64,000 nucleotides of DNA from Candidatus Ruminococcus avistercoris (GTDB lineage Bacteria > Bacillota > Clostridia > Lachnospirales > Lachnospiraceae), in the NCBI GenBank assembly GCA_019120315.1, contig DWVJ01000028.1:29926-93925 (forward strand). Direction: 5' to 3'. The position numbers were made by a program, and so were the translations under genes. Numbering within the stretch: the stretch's first letter is position 1; each line of letters begins with the position of its first letter. Positions 10,220 to 19,626 of the stretch are shown in pieces. The notes under the pieces were generated by a model. It searched no databases. It had not been told where the DNA came from and saw only the letters and a list, made by a program, of their open reading frames with translations.

Positions 10220-11176
10220 TTAAAGAAGAGTGCCCGTATCTTTTGTCTGATAATGGTAAAGCTGCTGCAGGCTGTTTTTGAAGGAGTCGCTGCGGACGCA
10301 GTCAATCACTGCCTCAAAAGCAGTTTTGGAAAGATCCCGCCGGCGGAAAATCAGATCCATGGATGCCAGGCCCAGGGGAATGAATTCCAGTTCCGGGAAA
10401 AAGGCGGTATACAGACTTGTGCACAGGCAGGCGTCGGCGGATTTGGCTGATACGGCTCCTGCAGCCGACATGCCCGACATGTATTCTTTGTCGTAGCCGG
10501 CAATGGAAGAAGGATCCAGGTGGCGGGCGCTCAGAAATTCGTCCAGCATCATGCGGATACTGCTTCCCTTTTCCCGGTTGGCGATTCTCACCGTGCCCTT
10601 CGTCAGGTCTTCCAGGGTGTGCAGATGAAAGGGATTGCCGGGAGCAGTCAGAATCCCTTCCGTGTAACGTCCGATGTGTAAAACAGCGGCGGGCGTACCG
10701 GGCAGAAACGGTGCAGCCTGCCGGTATACTGTCTGCAGATCGGCAGTATGGGAAAAGGTGGCCAGAGCTAGATGTATTTTTTCGAAATAAAGCGAATAGA
10801 GACTGTTGTACGTATTTGTATAGGAATGCAGCAGAGGAACCGGATGGGGCGTCAGCTCCATCTGGTTTTTTATCAGCTCCACCACGGAAGAATCCTGTCC
10901 CCCCACGATCAGACCGCTGGCGTTGGACAGGTAATCCATTTTCAGCACGGAGTCGGGAAACTCTGTTTCCGGCTGGCCGGTGGGCGGCAGGGGAGCGGAT
11001 GCGCCAAAGGAGGAGGGGATCGCATTCGTATACTGATCCAGCTGTGCCTGGCTGATCCGGAACTGTTTTCCGATTTTGACGGAAGACAGTTCTCCTCTTT
11101 TGATCAGTTCATAAACAGTCGTCTTTTTTATTTTCAGATAATCGGCCACTTCCTGAGCCGTGTACATTTTTTCCAT
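10220..11176 (-). CDS. Excisionase/MerR-type HTH plus periplasmic-binding-protein-like domain, putative one-component molybdate regulator
   Basis: MYTAQEVADYLKIKKTTVYELIKRGELSSVKIGKQFRI HTH followed by a PBP-like ~250 aa domain; divergent from modA. Confidence 0.85.
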   Translation of the reverse strand: MEKMYTAQEVADYLKIKKTTVYELIKRGELSSVKIGKQFRISQAQLDQYTNAIPSSFGASAPLPPTGQPETEFPDSVLKMDYLSNASGLIVGGQDSSVVELIKNQMELTPHPVPLLHSYTNTYNSLYSLYFEKIHLALATFSHTADLQTVYRQAAPFLPGTPAAVLHIGRYTEGILTAPGNPFHLHTLEDLTKGTVRIANREKGSSIRMMLDEFLSARHLDPSSIAGYDKEYMSGMSAAGAVSAKSADACLCTSLYTAFFPELEFIPLGLASMDLIFRRRDLSKTAFEAVIDCVRSDSFKNSLQQLYHYQTKDTGTLL

Positions 11177-11263
11177 GAAAAACCTTCCTTTGATTTGTAT
11201 TTCCTTGTTTTCAGCGTAACAAGAAAAAAAACAACAGTCAAGTTTCTTTTTCGACATAGAACA

Positions 11264-11293
11264 TTGACAAAAATAATAAAAATAGATTAAAAT
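11264..11293 (+). promoter_or_regulatory. Candidate sigma-A promoter of modABC
   Basis: TTGACA-18-TAAAAT ~42 bp upstream of the modA ATG. Confidence 0.5.
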
Positions 11294-11334
11294 AAACGAA
11301 ACATCACTAAACAGAAAAAGACGGAGGAAACAAG

Positions 11335-12156
11335 ATGAAAAGGAAAATCTTAGCGATGATTCTCGCGCTGACGATGGCGGGAACGCTGCTGGCCGGATGT
11401 CAGAGCAGCTCCGGCGGCACACAGAATGAGGCGGAGACGCCAGAGGAACCGGTGGAGCTGTATGTATTTATTGCCGCCAGCTTAAGCAATGCCATGGAAG
11501 AGTTGAAAACCATGTACCAGGAAGAAAATCCCAATGTGGATATCAAGTATAATGCGGACAGCTCCGGAACACTGCAGACCCAGATTGAGGAAGGGGCGCA
11601 GTGCGATATCTTTTTCTCGGCGGCGCTGCAGCAGATGGACGCCCTGGCAGAAGGCGGATATGTGCAGGAATCGGATGTGACCGATTTGCTGGAAAATAAA
11701 GTAGTGTTGATCAAGCCGGTGGGCGGCGAGACTTCGGTGACCGGATTCTCCGATATTACCAATGCGGCCAATCTGGCGCTGGCAGGCGAGGACGTCCCGG
11801 TGGGACAGTATGCAAGGAAGATTTTTGACAATCTGGGTATCACGGATCAGGTGATGGCTATGGAAATCAATGAGGGGGCCAATGTGACGGCAGTGCTGAC
11901 TGCGGTGGCGGAGCACAGCAATGAGGTCGGAATCGTCTATTCCACAGACGCAGCATCCATGCCCGACGATGTGGAAGTGATCGCTCAGGCTACGGAAGAG
12001 GAAGTGGGCGAAGCCGTCATCTACCCGGTGGGACTGGTGAAGGATGAACAGGCCACAGAAGCGCAGACAGAGGCGGCAAAGGATTTTTATGAATATCTCC
12101 AGTCTGATGAAGCTGCGGCGGTCTTTGAAACATACGGCTTTGCCGTGGGTCAGTAA
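11335..12156 (+). CDS. modA: Molybdate ABC transporter substrate-binding lipoprotein
   Basis: Lipobox LLAGCQ; VFIAASLSNAMEEL...YNADSSGTLQTQIEEGAQCDIFFSAA; ModA motifs. Confidence 0.95.
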   Translation: MKRKILAMILALTMAGTLLAGCQSSSGGTQNEAETPEEPVELYVFIAASLSNAMEELKTMYQEENPNVDIKYNADSSGTLQTQIEEGAQCDIFFSAALQQMDALAEGGYVQESDVTDLLENKVVLIKPVGGETSVTGFSDITNAANLALAGEDVPVGQYARKIFDNLGITDQVMAMEINEGANVTAVLTAVAEHSNEVGIVYSTDAASMPDDVEVIAQATEEEVGEAVIYPVGLVKDEQATEAQTEAAKDFYEYLQSDEAAAVFETYGFAVGQ

Positions 12157-12243
12157 AGGCAGAACCAGAGGGCGGGAGTTGAAAAACTTCCGCTTTTTCT
12201 ATATAATGAATATCACTTTGGAGGAAAGGAAAGCGATCTGCTT

Positions 12244-12945
12244 ATGATGGAAATCATTCAGAATATTGACTGGAGTCCGCTGTGGATTTCTCTGAAAACA
12301 GGATTTGTGGCCACGGTGGCGGCTTTCTTTACGGGGATTTTGGCGGCGCGGCTGGTGATGCGGCTGGGCGATAAGGCCAAATGGATTGCCGACGGTTTCC
12401 TGACGCTTCCGTTGGTTCTGCCGCCGACGGTGGCTGGCTTTCTTCTCCTTTTGCTGTTTAGTCTGCGAAGACCCTTCGGGAAGTTTTTGCTGGTCAATTT
12501 CGACATCAAGATCGTCCAGACCTGGCCGGGCTGTGTGATTGCGGCGGCGGTGATTGCCTTTCCGCTGATGTACCGCAACGCCAGGGCGGCCTTTGAGCAG
12601 GTGGATATCAATATGATTTATGCCGGACGCACATTGGGGCTGTCGGAGAGCCGGATTTTCTGGAAAATCATTATGCCGCTGGCGGCGCCGGGAATTGCTT
12701 CCGGAACTGTGCTGGCATTTGCAAGAGCGCTGGGAGAGTACGGAGCCACCTCCATGCTGGCGGGCAATATTCTGGGGAAGACCAGAACCATTTCCGTGGC
12801 CATCGCTTCGGAGACGGCTGCTGGGAATTACGATGTGGCCGGATTCTGGGTAGTGGTGATTGTGGCGGTATCTTTCTTCATTGTGGTGGCGATCAATATG
12901 ACTTCCCAAAGAGGTATGGGAAGACGGATGAAGAGGTGGAAATAA
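12244..12945 (+). CDS. modB: Molybdate ABC transporter permease
   Basis: TLPLVLPPTVAGFLLLLLF...ARALGEYGATSMLAGNI EAA loop; ModB. Confidence 0.94.
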   Translation: MMEIIQNIDWSPLWISLKTGFVATVAAFFTGILAARLVMRLGDKAKWIADGFLTLPLVLPPTVAGFLLLLLFSLRRPFGKFLLVNFDIKIVQTWPGCVIAAAVIAFPLMYRNARAAFEQVDINMIYAGRTLGLSESRIFWKIIMPLAAPGIASGTVLAFARALGEYGATSMLAGNILGKTRTISVAIASETAAGNYDVAGFWVVVIVAVSFFIVVAINMTSQRGMGRRMKRWK

Positions 12946-13997
12946 TGGCGCTGGAAGTGGATATCAGAAAAAAATTTTCCGGATTTACGCTGGATGTTTC
13001 CTTCCGGTCGGAGGGCGGCTGTATGGGAATCCTGGGCGCTTCCGGCTGCGGAAAAAGCATGACGCTGAAATGTATCGCCGGGATTGAAAAGCCGGATGAG
13101 GGACGGATCGTGCTGGACGGCAAAGTGCTTTTTGATTCGGAAAAAAGGATCGATCTAAAGCCTCAGAGACGAAACGTGGGGTATCTTTTTCAGAATTATG
13201 CTCTGTTTCCCAATATGACGGTGGAAGAAAATATCGGAATCGGCATGAAAGAAAAGAAAGAGCAGAGAAAGATGCTGGCGGCAAAACAGATAGAAAGGTT
13301 TCAGCTGCAGGGTCTGGAGAAGCGGTATCCCTTCGAACTGTCAGGCGGTCAGCAGCAGCGGGTGGCGCTGGCGCGGATCTTAAGCTGCAGTCCGGATATC
13401 ATCATGCTGGACGAACCGTTCTCAGCCCTGGACGGTTATCTGAAAGATACGCTGCAGCTGGAGATGCAGGAGGTTCTGGCCGGATACGGGAAAGATGTCC
13501 TTTTCGTCTCTCACAGCCGGGATGAGATCTTTAAATTCTGCAGCCGAATGTGTCTGATCTCCGGAGGCAGCAGTATGCTGGTAGGGGATACCAGGGAGAT
13601 TTTTTCCCGCCCCGGCACCCTGGAAGCGGCCAGACTGACCGGATGCAAGAACTTTTCGGCCGTTGAGAAACTAAGCGACTATGAGCTGTATGCCTCCGAC
13701 TGGAATTTCCGCATGAAAACGGCGGAAAGGATCGGCGATGATATCCGTTATGTGGCGGTGCGGGGGCACTGGCTGATTCCATCCTGGGAAAAAGGTCAGG
13801 AAAATACCATGGCCATAGAGGAGGCCGGTTATACGGAGACGCCTTTCGAGAAGCAGTATCTCTTTGTCAACAGGGAAGGGGAAAATAATAGCCGGATCTG
13901 GTGGATGGTGAACAAAAAAGATTTTATCGACGGCGATCTGGGAGGACTGCCGCCTTATATGATTTTTCCGAAGGAGCACATTATGCTGCTTCGTTAA
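12936..13997 (+). CDS. modC: Molybdate ABC transporter ATP-binding protein
   Basis: Walker A GASGCGKS, LSGGQQQRVALARI signature, VSHSRDEIF; overlaps modB by 10 bp. Confidence 0.93.
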   Translation: MEIMALEVDIRKKFSGFTLDVSFRSEGGCMGILGASGCGKSMTLKCIAGIEKPDEGRIVLDGKVLFDSEKRIDLKPQRRNVGYLFQNYALFPNMTVEENIGIGMKEKKEQRKMLAAKQIERFQLQGLEKRYPFELSGGQQQRVALARILSCSPDIIMLDEPFSALDGYLKDTLQLEMQEVLAGYGKDVLFVSHSRDEIFKFCSRMCLISGGSSMLVGDTREIFSRPGTLEAARLTGCKNFSAVEKLSDYELYASDWNFRMKTAERIGDDIRYVAVRGHWLIPSWEKGQENTMAIEEAGYTETPFEKQYLFVNREGENNSRIWWMVNKKDFIDGDLGGLPPYMIFPKEHIMLLR

Positions 13998-14043
13998 AAT
14001 AAAACGTACCTGATGGTAAAAGGAAAAAGAAAGGAAGACAGCG

Positions 14044-14253
14044 ATGAAAATCAGTGCAAGAAATCAGTTCAAAGGAAAGGTGCTCAGTGTTCAGGAAGGG
14101 GCGGTAAACGGTATTGTACGGATCGATATCGGCGGAGGAAACGTGATGTCCGCCACCATCTCCATGGCAGCCATCAAAGAGCTGGGGCTGGAGGAAGGAA
14201 AAGACGCCTACGCCATCGTGAAGGCCACCTCTGTGATGGTCGGTGTGGACTGA
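14044..14253 (+). CDS. Mop-type molybdenum-pterin binding (TOBE) protein
   Basis: 69 aa MKISARNQFKGKVLSVQEGAVNGIVRIDIGGGNVMSATISMAAIKELGLEEG; single Mop domain. Confidence 0.92.
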   Translation: MKISARNQFKGKVLSVQEGAVNGIVRIDIGGGNVMSATISMAAIKELGLEEGKDAYAIVKATSVMVGVD

Positions 14254-14262
14254 AAAGAAAGG

Positions 14263-14302
14263 AAAAACGCCGCGCCGGGGAAAACCCGGATGCGGCGTTT
14301 TT
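14263..14302 (+). terminator. Rho-independent terminator after mod operon
   Basis: aaaacgccgcgccggggaaaacccggatgcggcgttttt. Confidence 0.8.
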
Positions 14303-14334
14303 CATGAGGTGAAATACGCATGGACGTATAGAAA

Positions 14335-14586
14335 TCAATAATCTTTTAATACCAGTTCGGTAATGCCTTCGTTCCATCCGTCCTCCACCCTTATGATTTT
14401 CGGGTGAGACTCCGGCTGGTAGTCATCGTAAATCATATCGCGGATATCGGTGCTGTTGTCAATACCGTGAACCAGCCGCAGGCGGAAAATGGAGGATGAA
14501 GCTTTTTCTAATTCCTGGTCGATCGTCTGCTTTACCTCTTCCGGCTTCATGCCCTGAAGATACAGTTCAATTATGCCTTGTGTCAT
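14335..14586 (-). CDS. Small Smr-domain-like hypothetical protein
   Basis: MTQGIIELYLQGMKPEEVKQTIDQELEKASSSIFRLRLVHGIDNSTDIRDMI; weak Smr-like pattern (LHG..EEA...RVIHG). Confidence 0.55.
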   Translation of the reverse strand: MTQGIIELYLQGMKPEEVKQTIDQELEKASSSIFRLRLVHGIDNSTDIRDMIYDDYQPESHPKIIRVEDGWNEGITELVLKDY

Positions 14587-14676
14587 AATATGCACCTCCC
14601 CTTGAAGAATTTTATTACTATGCAGACATTATACCATTATATTTTGAAAATTGCATCAAATTTTTTGGGAATTTCT

Positions 14677-16116
14677 TTAATTTCGTCTCCAGGTGGAGGG
14701 GGCAAAGAGGATCAGCAGAGGAAAGAGTTCCAGCCGTCCTGCCAGCATATCAAATATCAGCACGCACTTGGAGAAAGGAGAAAACAGATGGAAGTTTTCC
14801 ACGGGGCCCACCTGATCCAGTCCCGGGCCAATATTGTTCAGCGTAGCGGCCACCGCCGAAAAATTTGTGGTGAAGCTGTAATCGTCCAGACTGATCAGAA
14901 GCACGGAGAAGGCAGTGATCAACATATAGGCGATGAGAAAGATATTGACGGCCCGCACTGTCTCATGGGCGACCGGATGGCCGTCCATCTTGATCTTTTT
15001 GATTCCCCGGGGATGGGCAAAGGAGAAAAGCTCCTTTTTCACCGTTTTTGCCATGATCAGGAGGCGGGATACCTTGATGCCGCCTCCGGTGCTCCCGGCG
15101 CAGGCTCCTGTAAACATCAGAATCAGCAGCAGGGTTTTGGACAGCTGAGGCCAGAGGTCAAAATCTGTCGTGGCATATCCGGTGGTGGTGATGATGGATC
15201 CCACCTGAAAGGCCGCGTGACGCAGCGCCTCGCCCAGAGTGGGAAAAAAGCTGCGGATGTTCCAGGTCATGATCAGGATGGAGGCTCCGATGATCCCAAG
15301 GTAAGCTTTCAGTTCCTCGGAGCGGAAAGCCTGACGGAATTTCCGGCAGAGGATCAGGTAGTAGATATTGAAATTAACGCCGAACAAGATCATAAAAACG
15401 GTTACGATCACCTGCAGATGAGGGGCATAGCCGGCCATGCTGTCGTTTTTGATACCGAATCCTCCGGTGCCGGCGGCGCCGAAAGAGATGCAGAAAGCGT
15501 CAAAGACGGGCATCTTTCCGACGACCAGCAGGATGATCTGAAGCAAAGTCATGGCGGTATAGATTCCATACAGGATCATGGCGGTTTCCCGGACGCGGGG
15601 CACCAGCTTTTCCACGGAAGGGCCCGGGCTTTCCGCCTTCATCAGATACATCCGGTGTCCGCCGGCCATGGGAAGAACAGCCAGGATGAAAACCAGGATG
15701 CCCATGCCGCCGATCCAGTGGGTAAAGCTGCGCCAGAACAGGATGCAGTGAGTGAGCGCTTCCACATCTGTCAAAATGCTGGAGCCGGTGGTGGTGAAAC
15801 CGGAGACAGCCTCAAAAAGAGCGTCTTCCACCGCCGGAATCTCACCGCTGATAAGAAAAGGCAATGCGCCGAATATACTCAGCAGGATCCAGCTCAGCGA
15901 CACAGAGAGAAATCCTTCCTTCATGTAAAATACTGTACTGGATGGTCTGCGGTGGCTGAGCAGAAAGCCGAAAGCCAGACATAGCAAAATGGTGATGACA
16001 AAGGAAAAGCCGGAACTTTCCCGGTAAATCACAGCCACCAGGCAGGGAAGCAGCATAAGCGCCGCTTCGAATTTCAGAACGCTTCCTAAAATATAACGGA
16101 TAATCGATATATTCAT
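14677..16116 (-). CDS. trkH: TrkH family potassium uptake protein
   Basis: Multiple TM; FEAVSGFTTTGSS, GGFG, STGGGIKVSR pore-loop motifs. Confidence 0.94.
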   Translation of the reverse strand: MNISIIRYILGSVLKFEAALMLLPCLVAVIYRESSGFSFVITILLCLAFGFLLSHRRPSSTVFYMKEGFLSVSLSWILLSIFGALPFLISGEIPAVEDALFEAVSGFTTTGSSILTDVEALTHCILFWRSFTHWIGGMGILVFILAVLPMAGGHRMYLMKAESPGPSVEKLVPRVRETAMILYGIYTAMTLLQIILLVVGKMPVFDAFCISFGAAGTGGFGIKNDSMAGYAPHLQVIVTVFMILFGVNFNIYYLILCRKFRQAFRSEELKAYLGIIGASILIMTWNIRSFFPTLGEALRHAAFQVGSIITTTGYATTDFDLWPQLSKTLLLILMFTGACAGSTGGGIKVSRLLIMAKTVKKELFSFAHPRGIKKIKMDGHPVAHETVRAVNIFLIAYMLITAFSVLLISLDDYSFTTNFSAVAATLNNIGPGLDQVGPVENFHLFSPFSKCVLIFDMLAGRLELFPLLILFAPSTWRRN

Positions 16117-16129
16117 GACAGATCTCCTC

Positions 16130-17491
16130 CTACGGCGCCAGGATATCCCGGGCATCTTTCAGGCCAAGGACGGTGGTGACCACGATGATAGTGTCTCCTG
16201 GCAAAATGACATCCTGTCCGCTGGGGGTGATCATGCGGTTATCACGGATGATGCTGCAGACCAGCAGATTTTTTCGAAGGTTTAGCTGCTCCAGAGGAAC
16301 GCCGGTGATTTTTGATTCCTTCTGGATGTTAAACTCCAAAGCCTCCACCCGGTCGTCAAACATCCGGTACAGCGTTTCGATGTTGCTGTCCAGGGAATTC
16401 TGAGTGGCGCGGACATACTGCAGGATCTTTTCCGAGGTCAGATACCGCGGATAGACCACGCTGTCCAGATCCAGATTGTGAATCACTTCGTTCAGCTGCA
16501 AACGGTTGATTTTGGTGATCACCTTTGACTTTACTTTCTTTTTGGCGAACAGCGAAAGCAGGATATTTTCTTCATCAAAATTGGTGAGAGCCACAAAGGA
16601 GTCCATCTTGCCGATCCGTTCTTCGTAGAGCAGATCTTCATCGCTGCCGTCTCCGTTTACGATGACGGCGTCCGGGAGCAGCACGCTTAATTCCTCGCAG
16701 CGGCGGGGGTTGCTCTCGATAATTTTGACGGAAATGCCCAGCTTCAAAAGCATATCCGCCAGGTAGAGAGAAATCCTTCCTCCGCCGATCAGCATGGCGT
16801 TTTTGACCCGGCCGGTTTTGACCTGAATCCGTTTGAAAAATTCCACAGCCGTCTGCCTGGAAGAGATGAGAGATACCACATCGGCCGTCTGCAGGACGAA
16901 ATCGCCGGAGGGAATGATCACTTCATTGTTTCGCTCCACGGCGCAAATCAACAGATCGTCGATGAGACGGAAAGGAATGTCTTTTACCGCCATCTGATCC
17001 AACAGGGATCCCTCCCGGATGCGGAAACGCAGCATTTCTGCATGGCCTTTGGAAAAGGCGTCGATGGACAGGGCGTTAGGGAAGCATAAAAGCTGGGATA
17101 TGGCTCTGGCGGCCATCAGATCCGGATTGATGATCATGGAAAGCCCCAGCTCCTTTAACAGAAAATCCTGTTCCTGACTGTAGATAGGATTGCGAACCCG
17201 GGCGATCGTCTGGCATTTTCCTGTTTTTTTCGCCACGACACAGCACAGAAGATTCAGTTCGTCTGACTCGGTAACGGCGATCAGCAGATCCGCCTCCTCG
17301 ATGCCGGCTTCCGCCAGTGTATTATAGCTGGCGCAGTTTCCGGTGATTCCCATAACATCGTAAGAAGAGACCATCCTTCTTACGATGGCCTCGTCGGTGT
17401 CAATGATGCAGATATCATTGTCTTCTTCCTGACTTAACTGGGCGGTGAGGACATGGCCTACTTTGCCGCAGCCTGCGATGATTATATTCAT
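16130..17491 (-). CDS. trkA: Trk system potassium transporter regulatory subunit TrkA
   Basis: Two RCK/TrkA-N domains (MNIIIAGCGKVGHVLTAQLSQE; AMLIGGGRISLYLADMLLK) and TrkA-C domains. Confidence 0.95.
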   Translation of the reverse strand: MNIIIAGCGKVGHVLTAQLSQEEDNDICIIDTDEAIVRRMVSSYDVMGITGNCASYNTLAEAGIEEADLLIAVTESDELNLLCCVVAKKTGKCQTIARVRNPIYSQEQDFLLKELGLSMIINPDLMAARAISQLLCFPNALSIDAFSKGHAEMLRFRIREGSLLDQMAVKDIPFRLIDDLLICAVERNNEVIIPSGDFVLQTADVVSLISSRQTAVEFFKRIQVKTGRVKNAMLIGGGRISLYLADMLLKLGISVKIIESNPRRCEELSVLLPDAVIVNGDGSDEDLLYEERIGKMDSFVALTNFDEENILLSLFAKKKVKSKVITKINRLQLNEVIHNLDLDSVVYPRYLTSEKILQYVRATQNSLDSNIETLYRMFDDRVEALEFNIQKESKITGVPLEQLNLRKNLLVCSIIRDNRMITPSGQDVILPGDTIIVVTTVLGLKDARDILAP

Positions 17492-17590
17492 AACATAATT
17501 CCTTTTTTCATTTTGGTGTATGACAGCATTTTTATTATAATTATAACACCAGAAGAAAAACAGGCAATGGCTTTTGGAAAAATAAGACGA

Positions 17591-17625
17591 AAAAAGGCAG
17601 GCTGTAAAGAACAGCGCTGCCTTTT
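17591..17625. terminator. Hairpin terminator-like element upstream of trkA
   Basis: aaaaaggcaggctgtaaagaacagcgctgcctttt; T tract on the minus strand and shorter T run on plus. Confidence 0.5.
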
Positions 17626-17802
17626 CCCGTTTTAATGAGGGGGGAGATAGTGAGTGGTTAATCAACTATCCGAGATCTATAATAACGAAAAAATGTGAGG
17701 AAGTTGTGTTTTTTCTCTGAAAGAAATATGAAATTTCTAAAGAGAAAATGAACTTGCAGGATGAAACCCTGGTGTGATACCATATTAAAAAAGTACGGGA
17801 GG

Positions 17803-18228
17803 ATGAAAAAAGTGGAGACACGGGTAGAAAAAGCAATTGAAAAAAGAGATCGGGGATATAACTGTGCCCAGGCGGTGGCATGTACCTACTGTGATCTGGT
17901 GGGGCTGGATGAAAAAACCATGTTTAAAGTCATTGAAGGGTTTGGTTCCGGCCTGGCAAATATGCATGGCACCTGCGGAGCGGTTTCCGGGGCCTGCGCC
18001 CTGGCAGGTTTAAAAGAAAGCAGCGGGAACCTGGCGTCGCCGGACAGCAAAGGCAAAACCTATAAACTGGTGAAAAAAATAGTGGATGAGTTTGAACAGC
18101 AGAACGGTTCTATAATCTGCCAGGATCTGAAAGGGGTAAAGACGGGTAAGGTTCTGCGTTCCTGCCCGGACTGCATCCGTGATGCAGCCCGTCTGGCAGA
18201 AAAGGTTCTCTTTGAACAGGCAGAATAA
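17803..18228 (+). CDS. C_GCAxxG_C_C family protein
   Basis: NCAQAVACTYCDL...GFGSGLANMHGTCGAVSGACALAGL...CPDCIRDAARL. Confidence 0.9.
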   Translation: MKKVETRVEKAIEKRDRGYNCAQAVACTYCDLVGLDEKTMFKVIEGFGSGLANMHGTCGAVSGACALAGLKESSGNLASPDSKGKTYKLVKKIVDEFEQQNGSIICQDLKGVKTGKVLRSCPDCIRDAARLAEKVLFEQAE

Positions 18229-18232
18229 ATTA

Positions 18233-18796
18233 TTATGGAAGCAGCAGGCCGCATACCAGCACAAAGTGGTGGGGAAGGCGGCCTTCTTCTATCCATTCCA
18301 GTTTCAGACCCAGAAGTTTTTCGATGGTAAGCCCCACGTTGCCGCCCAGGGATTCGATGGAGTAGCGCATCAGATCCGGATTGCGGCAGGAGCCGCCGGT
18401 GGGTTTGGTGCAGCCGTCCTTGCATAGGTGGCAGCTTCCGGCGGAAAGACTGATACTTCCCGGATTTAATTTCTCAGCGCGCAGCAGTTCGTCGCTGAGT
18501 TTTTTCTTTTCCGGCGGCAGAACCTGATCCAGGATATCCTGTATCTCCTGGCGGCTGTATTCTTTGGCCAGCATATCTTCGTCGAAGGTAATCTCTGTGG
18601 CCAGCAGCTGAAAGGTCTGGTATTGTTTCCAGTATTTGAGCACATCGAAATCGTAGGATGGGCAGGCCCAGACCCTGTCGTAGTTGGGGCAGGCTTTACA
18701 GGCTTCCAGGAAAGTGGGAACATCTACGTAGTTCTCCACGTATTCCGGAACGGATATACTTGCTTCGTGTCGTGTTGTTGTGTACATATGCAGCAC
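18233..18796 (-). CDS. DUF2284 domain-containing putative metal-binding protein
   Basis: Cys-rich ACKACPNYDRVWACPSYDFD and CHLCKDGCTKPTGGSCRNPDLMRYSIESLGGNV. Confidence 0.85.
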   Translation of the reverse strand: MLHMYTTTRHEASISVPEYVENYVDVPTFLEACKACPNYDRVWACPSYDFDVLKYWKQYQTFQLLATEITFDEDMLAKEYSRQEIQDILDQVLPPEKKKLSDELLRAEKLNPGSISLSAGSCHLCKDGCTKPTGGSCRNPDLMRYSIESLGGNVGLTIEKLLGLKLEWIEEGRLPHHFVLVCGLLLP

Positions 18797-18821
18797 CTCC
18801 AGATGTAAAGTTTAAGGAATT

Positions 18822-19502
18822 TTATTTATCTTCAGGAAGATAGATTTCTCCGTGGCGCCAGGCCATTTCCCAGAACTGATATTCGTATTTGCTGCAGTTG
18901 ATGATGATCTGTTCCAGATTCTGCAGCTGTTCTTCGGAATAACCTGCGGAGAAACGATCTACCAGGTCGATCATCACATCGTTGCAGTCCCGATATCCCT
19001 GGCTGGTATAAGTATTGATCCAGTTCCCGTAGAAAGGATGATCCTTGCTGCCGGGAATGGTTTCCATATGATCGCCGATCAGTTTATAACTCCAGGAACA
19101 GGCCAGAACGGCGGTGGCCAGTTCAGCCATACCCTCTTTCAGGGAGATGGAGATCATATAGTTGGTATAAGATTCATTGTTCAGGCACATGGGAGTTTCA
19201 TCGATCATCTGTCTGGTAATGCCCAGTTTCTGCAGATAACTTTGATGAACGGCGTTTTCCGTATCCAGCGTTGCGGTGATCAGATCGGCAAACAGCCTCA
19301 TATCGGCTTCGGCGGTGGATTTTACCACGCCCAGGGCGAAGACTTTGGCGTACTGCATCAGATATTTGTGATCCTGAATCATATAAAACTGGAATTTTTC
19401 CACCGGCAGGCTGCCGTCGCCGATTCCGCTGACGAACGGATGGGTATAGTAGCTCTCCCAGATGGGCAGCGCAGCCTGCAGCAATCTTTGCGTTGTTTTC
19501 AT
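18822..19502 (-). CDS. tenA: Thiaminase II / TenA family aminopyrimidine aminohydrolase
   Basis: 226 aa: HPFVSGIGDGSLPVEKFQFYMIQDHKYLMQYAKVFALG ... ACSWSYKLIG; TenA fold signature. Confidence 0.93.
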   Translation of the reverse strand: MKTTQRLLQAALPIWESYYTHPFVSGIGDGSLPVEKFQFYMIQDHKYLMQYAKVFALGVVKSTAEADMRLFADLITATLDTENAVHQSYLQKLGITRQMIDETPMCLNNESYTNYMISISLKEGMAELATAVLACSWSYKLIGDHMETIPGSKDHPFYGNWINTYTSQGYRDCNDVMIDLVDRFSAGYSEEQLQNLEQIIINCSKYEYQFWEMAWRHGEIYLPEDK

Positions 19503-19562
19503 GTCATCCCTCTTTTCTCTTTTTTCGGATATCTTTAATATACCATATTCTTTGGCGGAACT

Positions 19563-19603
19563 ACTAGGAAATTTATCCTACCTGTGATAAAATTTACCCT
19601 AGT
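19563..19603. promoter_or_regulatory. Imperfect ~41-bp palindrome in divergent tenA/kinase intergenic region
   Basis: ACTAGGAAATTTATC...GATAAAATTTACCCTAGT arms are inverted with small indels. Confidence 0.35.
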
Positions 19604-19626
19604 AAAGAGTGAAATGGAGAGGAAAA

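Noticed and set aside
14578-15984. 468-aa plus-strand ORF opposite trkH
   Set aside because: Shadow ORF of a multi-TM gene; no recognisable motif.
17626-17800. c-di-AMP (ydaO) riboswitch upstream of trkA
   Set aside because: Location is suggestive, but I could not find the conserved core in the AT-rich sequence on either strand.
19503-19626. TPP riboswitch for tenA
   Set aside because: No thi-box-like core (CUGAGA…ACCUGA…) seen upstream of tenA.
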